This document shows positions 35,671 through 46,754 of a stretch of DNA of 64,000 bases, one piece after another. The stretch is from Naganishia liquefaciens (lineage: Eukaryota; Basidiomycota; Tremellomycetes; Filobasidiales; Filobasidiaceae): NCBI GenBank assembly GCA_013423385.1, contig BLZA01000030.1:62001-126000 (forward strand), read 5' to 3'. The position numbers and the translations under genes were made by a program. The notes beneath the pieces are model-generated. The model made no database searches, had not been told where the DNA came from, and worked only from the letters and a program-made list of their open reading frames with translations. The first letter of the stretch is position 1. Every line of letters starts with the position of its first letter.

Positions 35671-36692
35671 TGTGCGTGAATGCTTTGCATGGAGAGTGGG
35701 ATGACCTCAGCATGCGAACAAGTTGTGTTTATATATTTACCGTTGCTTACAGAATCTATACGTCATTCCCGACACTCGGTTTTATCCAGCCGGTACCGAG
35801 TTCCCGCGCGGCTGGGTTGTATAAGAACGAGCATCGCTACTTTGCGTGCTATACCTCCCACCGCTTCATCCACACACACACACAACCTGTGAGTCTTCTC
35901 TTCATCCCCCTTCCTCCTCCTCTCCGTTCTCGAAAAGATGCAAGCAAACAGAATCGCCTCGACCACTTCATGGTGCACCATTCGTGGGCAGTACCTGGAA
36001 TGAGAAAAACAACTACAGTATCAGGCAAAAGAATACTTCCTGATCTCACCAATCCACCATCTTTCTCGTTTTGACATGTGGCAATAGGAGGCACGTTGCG
36101 CTGACACTACTGCTGTGCATAGGCTCTTTCGTGTGACTTGAAGACTCAACCTGGCAGGAATATCTCAACACAATTCGATTGTACATCTTATCCTATACCA
36201 TACTCCCTCACATCGTTTGACTGTCATAAGTACCACGAGCTGCCTCAGGCAACGCATCGAGGAACCTCAGTCAAGAAACCAGAAGCGGCCTAAGCATGTC
36301 TCCCACGACGCAATGGTCTCGCTGGCAGATGACGGAGTACAATTGCAATCAGGTGCACTTCCCATCGACGACCGGGCCTCGTTTTGATGGTCCGATCTCG
36401 CACAGTAACCACGGACCGAGATCCTAAGCTCTTCACGTCTACGTTGACATCGGAGCACGCACAGCAACGTTCTGGCATGTATACTCGTCGTCGATGGGCA
36501 GGACCATAGCGGTGGCCTGCGCTGTCTGCGCTCACCATACGCCCTGCGACATCGAGAAGTCAGGCACAAGAAGAAACCATCAATGTCACCCTCGTCCGCA
36601 TCGCACGCCTGCGCGCTCGAGCCTGTCTGGCCTTCTCGCACTCATAGTCACGAAAGTTGTGCTCGATACAGTATACACAATATACATGACAC
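35671..36692. other. Intergenic region
   Basis: About 1 kb upstream of the DUF1295 gene and downstream of the UGO1-like gene. It holds a short CA run at 35872-35886 and a CT-rich tract at 35895-35935. Open frames on both strands (for example minus 36290-36538 and 36267-36641) are Arg/Ser/Cys-rich with no domain and look like chance. Confidence 0.35.
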
Positions 36693-38461
36693 CTATATCT
36701 CCTTCCATCCATACTCGACAGAACGGCCACCGAGACCGGCGCTGACCAGTCCCAGCGCAAACACCGTCAAATGCGCCCCTGCCGCCATGCCAAACTATGC
36801 GAAACGAGATCAGCCCACAGCTTGGGCCAGACACGAGCTTGAAACTCACCCCTCGGTACAACTGCTTAACACCATCGAATCTTCCACCCTGAGGACCTTC
36901 ACCCGCCGTTGCTGTTGCCGCGCCGCGACTCCTTCTCCTCCGCTTCTTCGGCACCGCCGTCGTCTCCTCCGTAATGATCCTCCAAATTGCCTCGACCACA
37001 CCGTGATACGGCCTCTGCCTTAGTCGAACGATGCTCTTGCGGTCTCGTGGCTTGCCCTCATCCAGGTAGTCGACGAGAGCACGGTCTTGCAGTTGCAGTC
37101 GCTTGCGGACGGTTTCAATCGGGAGAATGACGAGCAGCGAGGCCAGGCCGAGCGAGAGATCGAGCATCGAGTAAGTGACTGGCGAGACGTCGGGAGTGAT
37201 GCTGAGTTGCCGTTCGATAAAGAGTGGGATCGAAAGCGTCAGGAGAGGACGCAATGTGTGTTCAAGAATGGCAGGGACGATGAGGTGGGAATGAAGGTAT
37301 AATCCCATGAAGCCGCCTTCCCGATTGACGGCATCCTTGAGTAGCGAAAGCGACGATTTCGACTCCTTTAACGATGACGGCTGCACAATCAGTCTTGTTC
37401 GTAGCAGCTCAAGTGGTGACAGGAAAACGTGCGTCAAGAGATGCGACGCGACGTGCAGACCCAGCGGCAAAGTCGGATGCGGATGACTTGTCAACGGTAG
37501 CTCAAGTTCGGCGTTCAATTCGTCACGCGCAACCGCCGGGGGAAGGCTGATCAACAAGAAGGTATGCACAATCGGTTGAATGTTGTTGGAGAGGAGGGAA
37601 TGAATCGTGGTGATCAATTGCCCCTTCCAGAGCGCGGGAAGTCCTTCCGATGGTGTCCGGCGGATACGACGCATCATGCCCCAAACGCCTGAGGAACCTG
37701 ATGGCGAGACGTCGGTCTTGAGAACGTATTTCGGTGCCGCTACAGCAAGGTCAGATCAGGGAACAGGATAAGCGATTGACTTACGTTCTGGTAGATATCC
37801 AGCTTGATCTACAGGTTCATCATCCTCTTGCGTTGTCGGCGTGATGTAAGACCTCGTACCGCCCTGGATCGCATCTTGGAAATACGCCTCGGCTTCCTCA
37901 GGGTTGGTAATCTAGAAAGAATCAGCTTTGAATGACGCATGTAGCAAGAAAGGACCCACTGAAGCCTCGACATTCCTCAACCTCGCCGACTGCCCTTCAT
38001 TCTCATCAATCACACTCTCTTCATCCGTCAAATCCCCGCGGGCATCCACCACCACTTCATCCACTGTTCCTGCCGTTACGCCCTCCTTTGGCTTGTATTC
38101 CACCTGCAACAATGTTTTCCCGACCTCAAACGGCATCCCCATCGCCGTCGTCAGAAACTCTGACGCGAATAGCTGTGCAATGTCGGAGAACGTCAGGGAT
38201 TCTTCCGGGTCTGTCGGGTCGAGTTCGACACCAGCGAGGGTGGACGTGGGACCGCTTCCGAGCGAAGAAGAATTAGTCGGCGCATTGGTGGAGAATCCGG
38301 CAGAGGTATTGGATTGCTGGTTGTTACCGGTCGGAGGAAGAAACAGCCATTCTTCCTGTGGCGGAGCTTTGAGGGTCTTAGTGATATATAGGTGTATCTG
38401 GCGAGAGGGACGTACTGTAGAGATTCCGAACTGAAGCCGGTGCAGGATTTGTTCCGGCCAT
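36693..38461 (-). CDS. UGO1: UGO1-like mitochondrial outer-membrane carrier
   Basis: The ATG at 38459-38461 begins MAGTNPAPASVRNLYTPPQE, joined across a short intron to EWLFLPPTGNNQQ. The body contains TFSDIAQLFASEFLTTAMGM with PFEVGKTLLQVEY, SEGLPALWKGQLITTIHSLL, LPLGLHVASHLLTHVFLSPL with ELLRTRLIVQP, and LASLLVILPIETVRKRLQLQ with a following YHGVVEAIWRIITEE. These are degenerate P-x-[DE]-x-[IVL]-[KR] repeats of the mitochondrial carrier family. The last intron joins QLYRG to FGMAAGAHLTVFALGLVSAG, ending SVEYGWKEI at 36693. The N-terminal RNLY with EW and the C-terminal shape fit Ugo1, which links Fzo1 and Mgm1 in mitochondrial fusion. Fairly sure of the subfamily. Confidence 0.8.
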
Positions 38462-39048
38462 CTTGGCAGTTTGTCTAAATGAAGGTCTGATATAGACAAA
38501 GGGACCAATCTAAGCACTCTCGGCCCTTTTGAACTCGCCAATCGTTGTCGACGTTGGTGACTCATCGATTGCAATTGCGTTGGGCGCACCAAGTCCCGGC
38601 CCCCCTCTTTAGAGCCCGCATAGCTGCCCGCATCAGCTCTTCTAGCGAGATTTTGGTAGCTTGCAGAAGCAGATGTAGAGTAGTCTCAAGCGAGTTTAAG
38701 GAATTGCTTACACTCCTGTACACTTGTATCCCTTTGTATGGGCTGGAAGTCAAGAAAGATATACTTCATGTATTCATGTAAACTGCAACACAATGCCTCG
38801 TACTACTGGCCTCGTAAAGGCTCTCAAAATTCCGCATGATCAAGGCGCTTCCATTTCGTAGCGTATATTCCCGGCAACATCTTCGCATTCTTCGATTAAT
38901 GTGTAGACTACGGCTCAGATTTACGGATGACGCAAGCGGCCCTCGGTGTCGTCGCACATCATCCAGAAATCAAGGGAGTAAAGGATCGTCTGTTAATCTG
39001 GAATACCAAGGAAGAAAGAAAAAGCGATGATCATTTCGGACCGCCTTC
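38462..39048. other. Intergenic region upstream of UGO1
   Basis: About 590 bp. Short open frames at 38545-38781 (plus), 38562-38753 (minus) and 38836-39030 (plus) lack features. I see no gene or RNA here. A tandem duplication follows directly. Confidence 0.35.
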
Positions 39049-39254
39049 GAGCTAAACTGAATCTTCAGAGGAAGACATGTTCTGCTAATCTGTTGTAGAT
39101 TCCAGCACTGCCTCCATCATTCTTTAGAGCTTCAGCATGATAAATCAGGCGGGAGCTAAACTGAATCTTCAGAGGAAGACATGTTCTGCTAATCTGTTGT
39201 AGATTCCAGCACTGCCTCCATCATTCTTTAGAGCTTCAGCATGATAAATCAGGC
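39049..39254. repeat. Perfect tandem duplication, 102-bp unit
   Basis: The sequence from GAGCTAAACTGAATC to AAATCAGGC (39049-39150) recurs without a visible mismatch at 39153-39254. Only GG lies between the copies, so the period is 104. The unit holds no open frame. Perfect identity means a recent duplication or an assembly artefact. Confidence 0.92.
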
Positions 39255-39681
39255 TTCTTGCCGCCTTCCGGCATCATCGGCACACAGCATCCTTCTTCCT
39301 TTGTAATTCGTCATAATGTTCGTCTTGGCCGAAGGTAGAGCTCCTTTTACCACCTGAGTGTCTTTCGTCGCCTCAGTTCTGATCATCCTGAATATAAAAT
39401 TGAGGCATTTTGGTCGCCACTACCTCATCAATGATTCAATGGCGACAAACTCATTCATCGTTCTTTCCCCCTTCGCCCACGCAATTACCGAATTTGATCC
39501 GACATCAAGTGCCCAAATGTGAGTCCCAAGGTAATCTAGCATGGCAGCACCAACTTATCTAGTATGGTGAATCTGGGACTCGATGATCACAAAGTGCCGT
39601 CGCAGCCTTGATTTGCAGAGATTAAACCTTGTACTATTCACCCAGAAGCTTCGAGCTGCACCGCATCACGCATCACAGCCC

Positions 39682-40870
39682 ATGAGCTCTTCTGTCACTG
39701 AGTCTACCGCTGGGTCCCGCTCTGATACAAGTAATGATGGCCAGCAGGCTTCGCAGGATCCTGAGGAGAACGATGACTCTTTCGATCTAAATCATCCCCG
39801 CTATCAACGAAGAAACGCAGTGTCCGGTATCAGCAATCATTCAAAACGGTCAGGCAGTATTGACACAGCTGAATCGGCGGCTGTAGCCCATTCTGAAGAA
39901 GGGTCTACGGCGTCGATCACGTCCGCCTCTATTACCGACCCGAGGTCAGAGGCGGAGCGCTCAGGTCCATAGAATCGCCTTTCACAGGTAATGAACCGAC
40001 AATGACATCTTTTAAAAGAAAGAATGGCACTTAGACCGAAGCTTTGACAAAAATTGGCTGTCACGATGGGCGACAGCCAAGCGGCCGATCAATAAGGGAG
40101 GGGGCTCGGTATCAGTCAGTAAAGATCTCAGTTTCAGATGTATTCGTGGAGGAGGAAGGCCTCAAATCCTGCCATGGATGTATACGATAGTCCATGCTAT
40201 AAGAATTCTCCCCTTTCTTGCTTGTTTCTCCGATTATTTTACTGAAGTCGACCGCAAAGCTAGTTGGTGGAAACAAAAAAAAGCTCGTTTATCCAATTTC
40301 ACTCAGGAGTTTTTTTTCTAAATCATTTTCTTTTTGAGGATCGAAGCTTCCAGTATTGTGAGCTTATATCCGCCAGCGAGAAGGTGACCAGCAGACGCGG
40401 TCTTTTGCCCACCTTTTGACTTGTCGACGAAAACGACTGCGCGATTGAAGGCGAACATTTATCGTTTATTGAATATACTTGATGTCGTTGGCATCATTAA
40501 AGACGAGCATTTGTCCGCTTGCAAGCGGCAGAAGTTCAGTAGCATAAGAGCTTTGCAGTTTGAAATCGCTGGTGCCGATCGAAGGTCGCCGAGGAGCACC
40601 GAAACCGAAGATAGGAGGATCCAGCGATTCTCAAGCGTGGGGTAGGATTTGACAACTGCTCTGCCATCTCGTCGCAGTCGAGTCGAAATCGGTCCTATAT
40701 CTCTATCACACTCATACCAACCGACAGCCAACAGCTTCGTCAGCCAACTCAAACGTATGGGGAATTCACGCAGATTTCAAAGATTCTCCACCGAAGCCAC
40801 GCGGGATGACGCGTGTACCTTTACCGACACGACTCATCCCGCTATCGTATTGAAAGCAAGTTGCCTATAA
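39682..40870 (+). CDS. Poorly resolved gene with an E2F/DP-like winged-helix motif
   Basis: The ATG at 39682 begins MSSSVTESTAGSRSDTSNDG, a Ser-rich acidic stretch open to 39972. A second open block at about 40385-40645 reads DAVFCPPFDLSTKTTARLKA followed by NIYRLLNILDVVGIIKDEHL. That resembles the E2F/DP DNA-binding core (x-D-L-x(n)-R-R-I-Y-D-[IV]-x-N-V-L-x-x-[IL]-G-[IL]-I-x-K). An earlier block, near 40245-40310, reads ARLSNFTQEFF and could be the preceding helix. A third open block covers 40649-40870. I could not link the blocks with confident splice sites, so this may be one gene with several introns, a decayed gene or two small ones. No other recognisable domain. Confidence 0.35.
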
Positions 40871-40973
40871 TAAACCGAGTCCCTAATGAGCGCCATCAAG
40901 ATGCAACATCTAATCTAGGTGCATGATTCTACAACATGGTGTATCCTATCTTTCTGTTTGCGTTTAACGTAAT

Positions 40974-41417
40974 TCAGCGTGAAGATCTCCTCTCCGTCCA
41001 GCCGCCCGGCAACATCAATTCCCGGTCAACTTCTTCCTCGTCTTCAGCCCGCTCTTCCGTATCATCATGTGTCGTTACAAAGTCGTGAATTTCTGCCGTG
41101 TCGCGTTGCCCTTGCCGATGATTACCGTACCGCCGGCGCCGTCTTTCACTTGATCCCAAAACGTCCTCCAACCCAGTATCGGCCACGGTTTCTTCCGTCT
41201 GTACTTCCTCCACGCGCGATGCTGCAATTAGAGATAAGACAAACCAGAATGCGTGAACAATAGGGCTAGCCGCAACAGTTGACGCTCGAGCCGATGCGCG
41301 GATAAAGGAGGAAGTAGCGCGACGAGTCATTGACGGTCGTCGTGGTAAAACCGGAGGCGGGTCTGATGAATCGGAAGCGGTAGGGTCGAGATCTAACGTA
41401 GGGTATTGGAAAGTCAT
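40974..41417 (-). CDS. Hypothetical small single-pass membrane protein
   Basis: The minus-strand frame has its first in-frame ATG at 41415-41417 (MTFQYPTLDLDPTASDSSDP). A Pro/Ser-rich N-terminus with basic RRPSMTRR precedes one hydrophobic segment (SPIVHAFWFVLSLIAA). A charged tail with a basic patch (SSERRRRRYGNHRQG) and an acidic run (DDTEERAEDEEEVDRE) ends at 40974. The frame stays open upstream to about 41510 without an ATG, so an upstream exon is possible. It starts 121 bp past the inferred tropomyosin stop on the same strand. No family recognised. Confidence 0.45.
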   Translation of the reverse strand: MTFQYPTLDLDPTASDSSDPPPVLPRRPSMTRRATSSFIRASARASTVAASPIVHAFWFVLSLIAASRVEEVQTEETVADTGLEDVLGSSERRRRRYGNHRQGQRDTAEIHDFVTTHDDTEERAEDEEEVDRELMLPGGWTERRSSR

Positions 41418-41537
41418 CACAGCATGTTCATTCGGGGTATCGTCAACATGATCGGAGGAGATAGGTGCGGAAGGGGGGAAATCGGCCAAGAGAATATGCG
41501 AGTCGGAAGGGAGAGAGTCTTCTGGCGAGGAGTTTCA

Positions 41538-42430
41538 CTACTTTGCGCGAGCGATGCAGGTGTCAAACGGATGTTCTAGATGCCGGAAACAGTACTCACC
41601 AAAGAGTCCATCTGCGAGACGAGCTCTTCCAGCTCCTTCTGGCTGGCCTTGAGCTTGTCATTGGCTTCCTGTTAATCGAGCCGAGTGTCAGAGCAGAACT
41701 GACAACATCGGGTCTGACACGTACATCGAGCTTCTTCTCCATAGCATCACGCTCCTGCTCGGCCCGCTGAACAGCTCGCTCGTAGTGCTCCGCCTTGATG
41801 TCCACTTGTCGCAACCTATCGATATATCAGCAAGCGTTTCCAGTCAAGCCGAACCAGACCTGCGCAGACTCACTTCTCGTTGACATCCTTCAGCTCCTTC
41901 TCGTTCCTCTCCAACTCCTCCTCCAGCATCTGCACCTTCCTTGAAAGATTCTCGCCCGTCGTCCTGTGACCCTCGCCCTCCTCGGCACGCTGCTTCAAGT
42001 CCTTGAAAGCCGTCTCATGACGCTCAGACTCGTCCTCTGCGGTCTTGAGACGGTGCTCAAGGGAGGAGATCAACTGTTCCTTCTGCAAAAGGTCTTGCTT
42101 GAGCTGAAAGAAGGGTTGTTAGTGATGAATAATTGGAGTCACGAGGTCGACGTACAGTCTTCAGGGACTCTTCAGCTTCATCCGCTCGCTTCTCGGCCTC
42201 TTCTGCCTTGGCGGACATCTGGTTCATTTTCTGGTGAAGTCGTGAATGATCAGCCAAGGGCGAGACTCAGACAGCGACAATACTCACCTCTCGGATTCGG
42301 TCCTAGGAGACGAAGGGTTGACAGGAAGTATAACGTTGCGTCAACGAACGGGATCATCGTCAAGAAGAGGGACAGGAAGATTCGACCTGATCAGCTCTAG
42401 CCAATGATGCAACAACGCATTACGAACCAT
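41538..42430 (-). CDS. TPM1: Tropomyosin
   Basis: Seven exons are inferred. The only suitable start is an ATG-only exon (42428-42430) followed by donor GTTCGT. The next exon starts DRIRE and continues KMNQMSAKAEEAEKRADEAE, then LKQDLLQKEQLISSLEHRLK, GENLSRKVQMLEEELERNEK, LRQVDIKAEHYERAVQRAEQ and EANDKLKASQKELEELVSQM. The whole protein is an unbroken heptad coiled coil. If the last intron joins MDSL to a TAG at 41538-41540, the length is exactly 161 residues, as in fission and budding yeast tropomyosins. Reading through instead adds seven residues to a stop at 41576. The protein stabilises formin-made actin cables and the cytokinetic ring. Very secure identity; the two ends are inference. Confidence 0.9.
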
Positions 42431-42902
42431 TCTGCTAGGTGTCAACTGTTTATGGATAGAGCGACGGAAGATAGGGGGCGATATGGGGGATGACTGGATC
42501 TTAATCAAACGCTACTCGACGCTATCAACCAGCGACAATGCAACGGTACCCAGGAGACGGAGGTTGTCCCTTCCCACGGGTCAGGTGATGACGCGACGCG
42601 TGTGATCCCGACTCTGGACAAGCGCGCTCCAAATTGAACGCTTTGCCAGCTCCTTCGCCCGTGCGTTGGGGCGAAGTATCAAGCAGTTGGCAAACTCTCT
42701 TTCCCCCTGATGGTGCTCATCAATCGCCTTGAGGCGGGATGTGCATGTCCGCAGTACCAGAGTACAGTACAGCCGTTCCGGAATTTCGTTTGCGAACGAA
42801 TTGTTCGTTGTGCGGTATTCACGTCTACAACAAGGCACCCGATTCGGCGCGCCGGGGCCTTCGCCTGCGTGCCTTCTGAAATCGGATAGCAAGAATATTC
42901 CA

Positions 42903-45900
42903 CTATGAACGGCTCTGGCGCTTAGCGCTCCCAATAACTGTGCTATTGACCTGTTTCCAGAATATAAGCTTTCTAAATCGCGAGGGGACACCTGCATTAT
43001 GCGCACCTTGGTCGCAAATCGAAGACTATTCAAGGTCTCATTCGTATGCACCGCAAGCGGCGACAAGTTGCAGAACATGAGCGTCTTGCTCGATCCTTAG
43101 ACGAGAGCGTCAGATATGACACCAGAACACAAAGTTTATGACCCACCTGATAACGAATTTTGAAGCAGATATGTGAGTTGGGAATCTCGATAATTGACAT
43201 GCGTCTTGCCGTCTGTCGATTTCTCCGACAGTTTCTGAATGACGTTTTGCAGTGACGAAAGGGACTTGTTGATGTTGATGGTCTCCTTCATTCTGTCCTT
43301 GTGCTCGGCCGTGCCAGCCTTGTCGAGACGTTCCGAACCAGCAAGATCGACAAGATTGAGAACGCCCTGAAGGAATGTCAGTATGTGACGCGAATAGATG
43401 AAGGAAAAAGCGTACCTCGCAGCTCTCATTTGTCAGCGGGTTGTAGCCCTTGACTTTGAGGGAAAACACTGAGTGAGATCGCGAAGACCGCTCGTTCATC
43501 ATGGTCGCTGCCACTGCACGCCTCCCACTCGCGCGAACCATAAGGCTCGCGACCTGCTCAGCGCTCTCCAGAGGGCCTGTAAACCTGTTAGTCGCCGTGC
43601 GTACGCCGTCGGGAACCACTTACAGGGTACAATTCCGGTAACCGAGGTGGAAGTACCTTCATGGCGAACTTCATGCTTCGCTACATCGAAAGAATCGTTG
43701 CCGAAAAGATCGTTGATCTGCTTGCCGTCAATGCCTAGCCACACTTGAGGTGAAGGGGGATCACCCACCTTTTCGTTGTAAATCTCCACAAACTGTCCCG
43801 TCATTGCGTACTGCCATCCAAGCTCTTTCAAAGCTTGCGTTTCCCTGAAGATCATCTCGATGGCTCGCGGGATCATTCCGGCAGTTTCTGACGTCTGCGA
43901 CAAGCGATCAGTGAATGATCTAGGCACAGATTATAGGCATACCGGACCACCCTCCATTGTCCATGATTTTCCGCTACCGGTTTGACCATATGCGAATATG
44001 CAGACCTGAGATACATTAAGTGATTAGAGAGTTCCACCCTGGATCAAGAGGGACTCACATTGTATCCATCCAGCACCGACTGCGCCAACATCGATATCTC
44101 CTCAAAGACCTCCTTTTGACCTTCCGCTGGTTGGAATACCTGAAAAACCTGGTCAATGGCCTTGAGCGTTGCGAAGAATTCCGATCCCACCTTGTCGAAC
44201 GAAAACTTGACCGCTTCCCGTGTATTCTTGCCTTCAGCATTATCTCTCGATTTGTAAATCGTAAGAGGTTCTTGTCCCGAGGCGGTCACCACGCCCTTTG
44301 CGGGATAGTCCATCTCTGCCAAGTCGTCGGGCGAAGAGACTTCGTTGCCTGCATAATTTCCTTCAGCGCGATGTTCACACAACAAGCTCATGAACATACC
44401 GATCGGCGGACGCACTCGAGCAAAGACACGGATGTTGCCTAATAGATATTCAGCAAGAGCTTTTCTGCTGATTCTGCTTGTGACTGACCCTTCAACTCCT
44501 GAACCTGATTGTGCAACTTCCTCCGTATCGTCTCCGCCGTTCGAAGGTCCTCCTCGACTTCCTTGACTCTTTCATTCGCCCTGCAGACAGCTTGTTCCGC
44601 TTGCTGGACAGCAAGAATGTGGTTCTGAATTTCCTCTAGCTGACGGGCATTGGTAACTCTCAGGGCCTGAAGCTCCGCTTGCACTGTGAGTTGCGATGTA
44701 GCTTGAACGGACAGTGCGGTCTGTGTTGCAGAAATGGAGGTCAGCATTCTGTTGCCTTCGAATCAGTCGCAGGGAGACATACCTTGAGATCGCGCACTTC
44801 GCCTTTACTACTCTCCAGCTCGTGCTTTAAATCCCTGCAATCGTCCTCCATTTCTTTCCTTTCCCGCTCCTTCTTGCTCAACTTTCTTTCCAGCTCGTCT
44901 ACCTCGTCCCGATGCTTCTCCCGCATCGCCGCCATCTCTTCTCCTGCTGATGAAAGATTTCTGCGAGCTTCCCGCTCATCGCTCTGGGTAGAATTAAGAC
45001 GAGCTTGTAGCTCCTGCTGCCCGTTCTTGAGCGCTTGCACTATGTGGCAGTATCAGTATGCGTTCTTGTCCGTGCGCTTCTCGATGCCCACTATTTTCCT
45101 GGCTGCAGGTGGACAATGCATCATGTCAGGCATGTCTCGCTTGAAAACACGAAACAACTCACTCAATCGCCACAAGCGCCTCAAGCTTGGCCATTCTCGA
45201 AGCCATAGGATCTTCCTCCTGAAACTTCATCAGTCAAGTCCTACTGCTCTTCTACGGGGACCCACCTCGAAATCCATCATTACGCTTCTCGCCCTGCCTG
45301 CCGCTCCGACACTTCGACCGAGCACACTTCTCGACCCCGGAGATATCCTTTTCACTCCGCTTGCACCCGAAGGTCCGCCCATGACGCTGCGATTGAGCCT
45401 ACTTGGTGGCGCTGCAGCTTGTGATGTCGCAAGTCCTCGTAGATTGGGATTAGATGCTGTTCTTGATGTCCGAAGAGCAGGTGCGGTCGAGCTGGATGGC
45501 GCCCTGCTCATGCCGGGTCTGGTAGTTGTTGATGTACTAGCAATCGGACGCCTTCCCGGTGCTGCTGTAGAAGCCATTGACATACTCGATCCCGGCCTGC
45601 TTCCCGCTGCGCTGCTCGATGTCATGCTCCTGACCGTCGTCGATCCGATGGCATTGATCGGTTTTCGTATCGTAGATGGTGGTCTTGGCTGCGGCACGAA
45701 TGGAGCGGTCCCGGAAGTGCCGCCCGACACTGTTCTCGCTGTAGTCAGCCGGCTCGTACTAGCCATTCTCTTCGCGCCAGTCCCATGCTCCGTCTCTAAT
45801 CCCTCATCTTCCGGCTCCTTCCTCTTCCTTCCTGGTATGCCCGTCTCCATAATCCCCATCGCATTTTCTTGATCTGCCTCTTCGCGTCTTGCAAGGCCCT

Positions 45901-46249
45901 GGGATTTCACGGGAGTCGAATTCAGCCTCGGTAGCCGCGATATGGGAAGCATTGTTGGTGGTTTGATCATGCTCTCGTTTCCTGCCTTGATAGGAGACGA
46001 CATGTTGGTATTCGGGGCAAGATCCGACTCGTTATTAGGTTTGAGCTGAAGTGGGGAGCGCGTTGCCGTTGGCGAAATCATCCTCCACTTGACGGGCAAC
46101 TCGCAGGATTCCGCGGAGTAGCTGACTGCTGTTGGAGGATCCGTTCGGTGTCGATCGCTGAGTTGGGATTCTCTGCGTGATAGAGATAGCGGTCCAAGCT
46201 GTCGTCCAGGACATGATGAAGCCGCTCTCATTTGTTTTCGTTTCAGCAT
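42903..46249 (-). CDS. Kinesin-14 (KAR3-like, C-terminal motor)
   Basis: The N-terminal 330 residues are basic and Ser/Pro/Arg-rich (tail, microtubule-binding type). The coiled-coil neck follows ([36 protein letters not shown]), directly joined to the motor start [11 protein letters not shown]. The motor has [20 protein letters not shown] (P-loop), [17 protein letters not shown] (switch I), [16 protein letters not shown] (switch II) and [18 protein letters not shown]. It ends [19 protein letters not shown] with TAG at 42903-42905. A neck preceding the motor defines kinesin-14, the minus-end-directed class that acts in spindle assembly and karyogamy. I use the ATG at 46247-46249; the frame is open upstream to an acceptor near 46328, so an earlier exon is possible. 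Very secure class. Confidence 0.92.
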
Positions 46250-46754
46250 TAGATCATCATTCAACTTCCTTTTGCTTCCGGTATAATCGCCCAAAGATTC
46301 TCGGCTTCCCGCGGATTTAGGGTCAATCTAGCACGGGCTTCAAGCACTCCTGGAGACAAGCGGTAGTTGTTGCTCTCAAAGGTGCAGGAAGGATGATGCT
46401 TGAAGAGCTGTGTTGCCGCTAAAGGCCACAAAATTGATACATGGAATCTTTCAAATCCCTCTTCTGTTGCGCGATTACGATGCCAAAGGATAACGCGACA
46501 TTAACACTGCTTTGGCGTCTGGCAGGATTCTCCCTTTCACATTGGATCGCGCCATGTATGCTCCTTTGACGCCCAAGAGAATTGGCAACGTCACAATTGA
46601 GTACCAGGGCAGCTAAAGGGCCAATCAAGAACCGCTGTCTGTACAGCGTCAGGACGACTGCAGACTTCTCCGATATCTGTTTCCTTTTCAACAGCAGTCC
46701 CGGTGACATTGAATTATAACCCAGCAACCACCAAATCGGACAATCTATATAGCG
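46250..46754. other. Region upstream of the kinesin gene with an open frame in another phase
   Basis: On the minus strand a frame reading SILWPLAATQLFKHHPSCTF, then SNNYRLSPGVLEARARLTLN and PREAENLWAIIPEAKGS, ends with a stop at 46261-46263, just before the kinesin ATG. It looks protein-like but has no clear start or family. It could be the last exon of a small separate gene, or chance. Confidence 0.3.

Noticed and set aside
38462-40973. Gene-poor stretch considered as a mobile-element remnant
   Set aside because: No terminal repeats, target-site duplications or transposase or reverse-transcriptase motifs could be seen; the tandem duplication has no element structure. No virus-derived or LTR element was recognised anywhere in the window.
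44679-45872. 397-codon plus-strand open frame
   Set aside because: It is antisense to the kinesin-14 tail and neck; the Ser/Leu/Ala-rich content is explained by the GC-skewed, Ser/Pro-rich coding strand.
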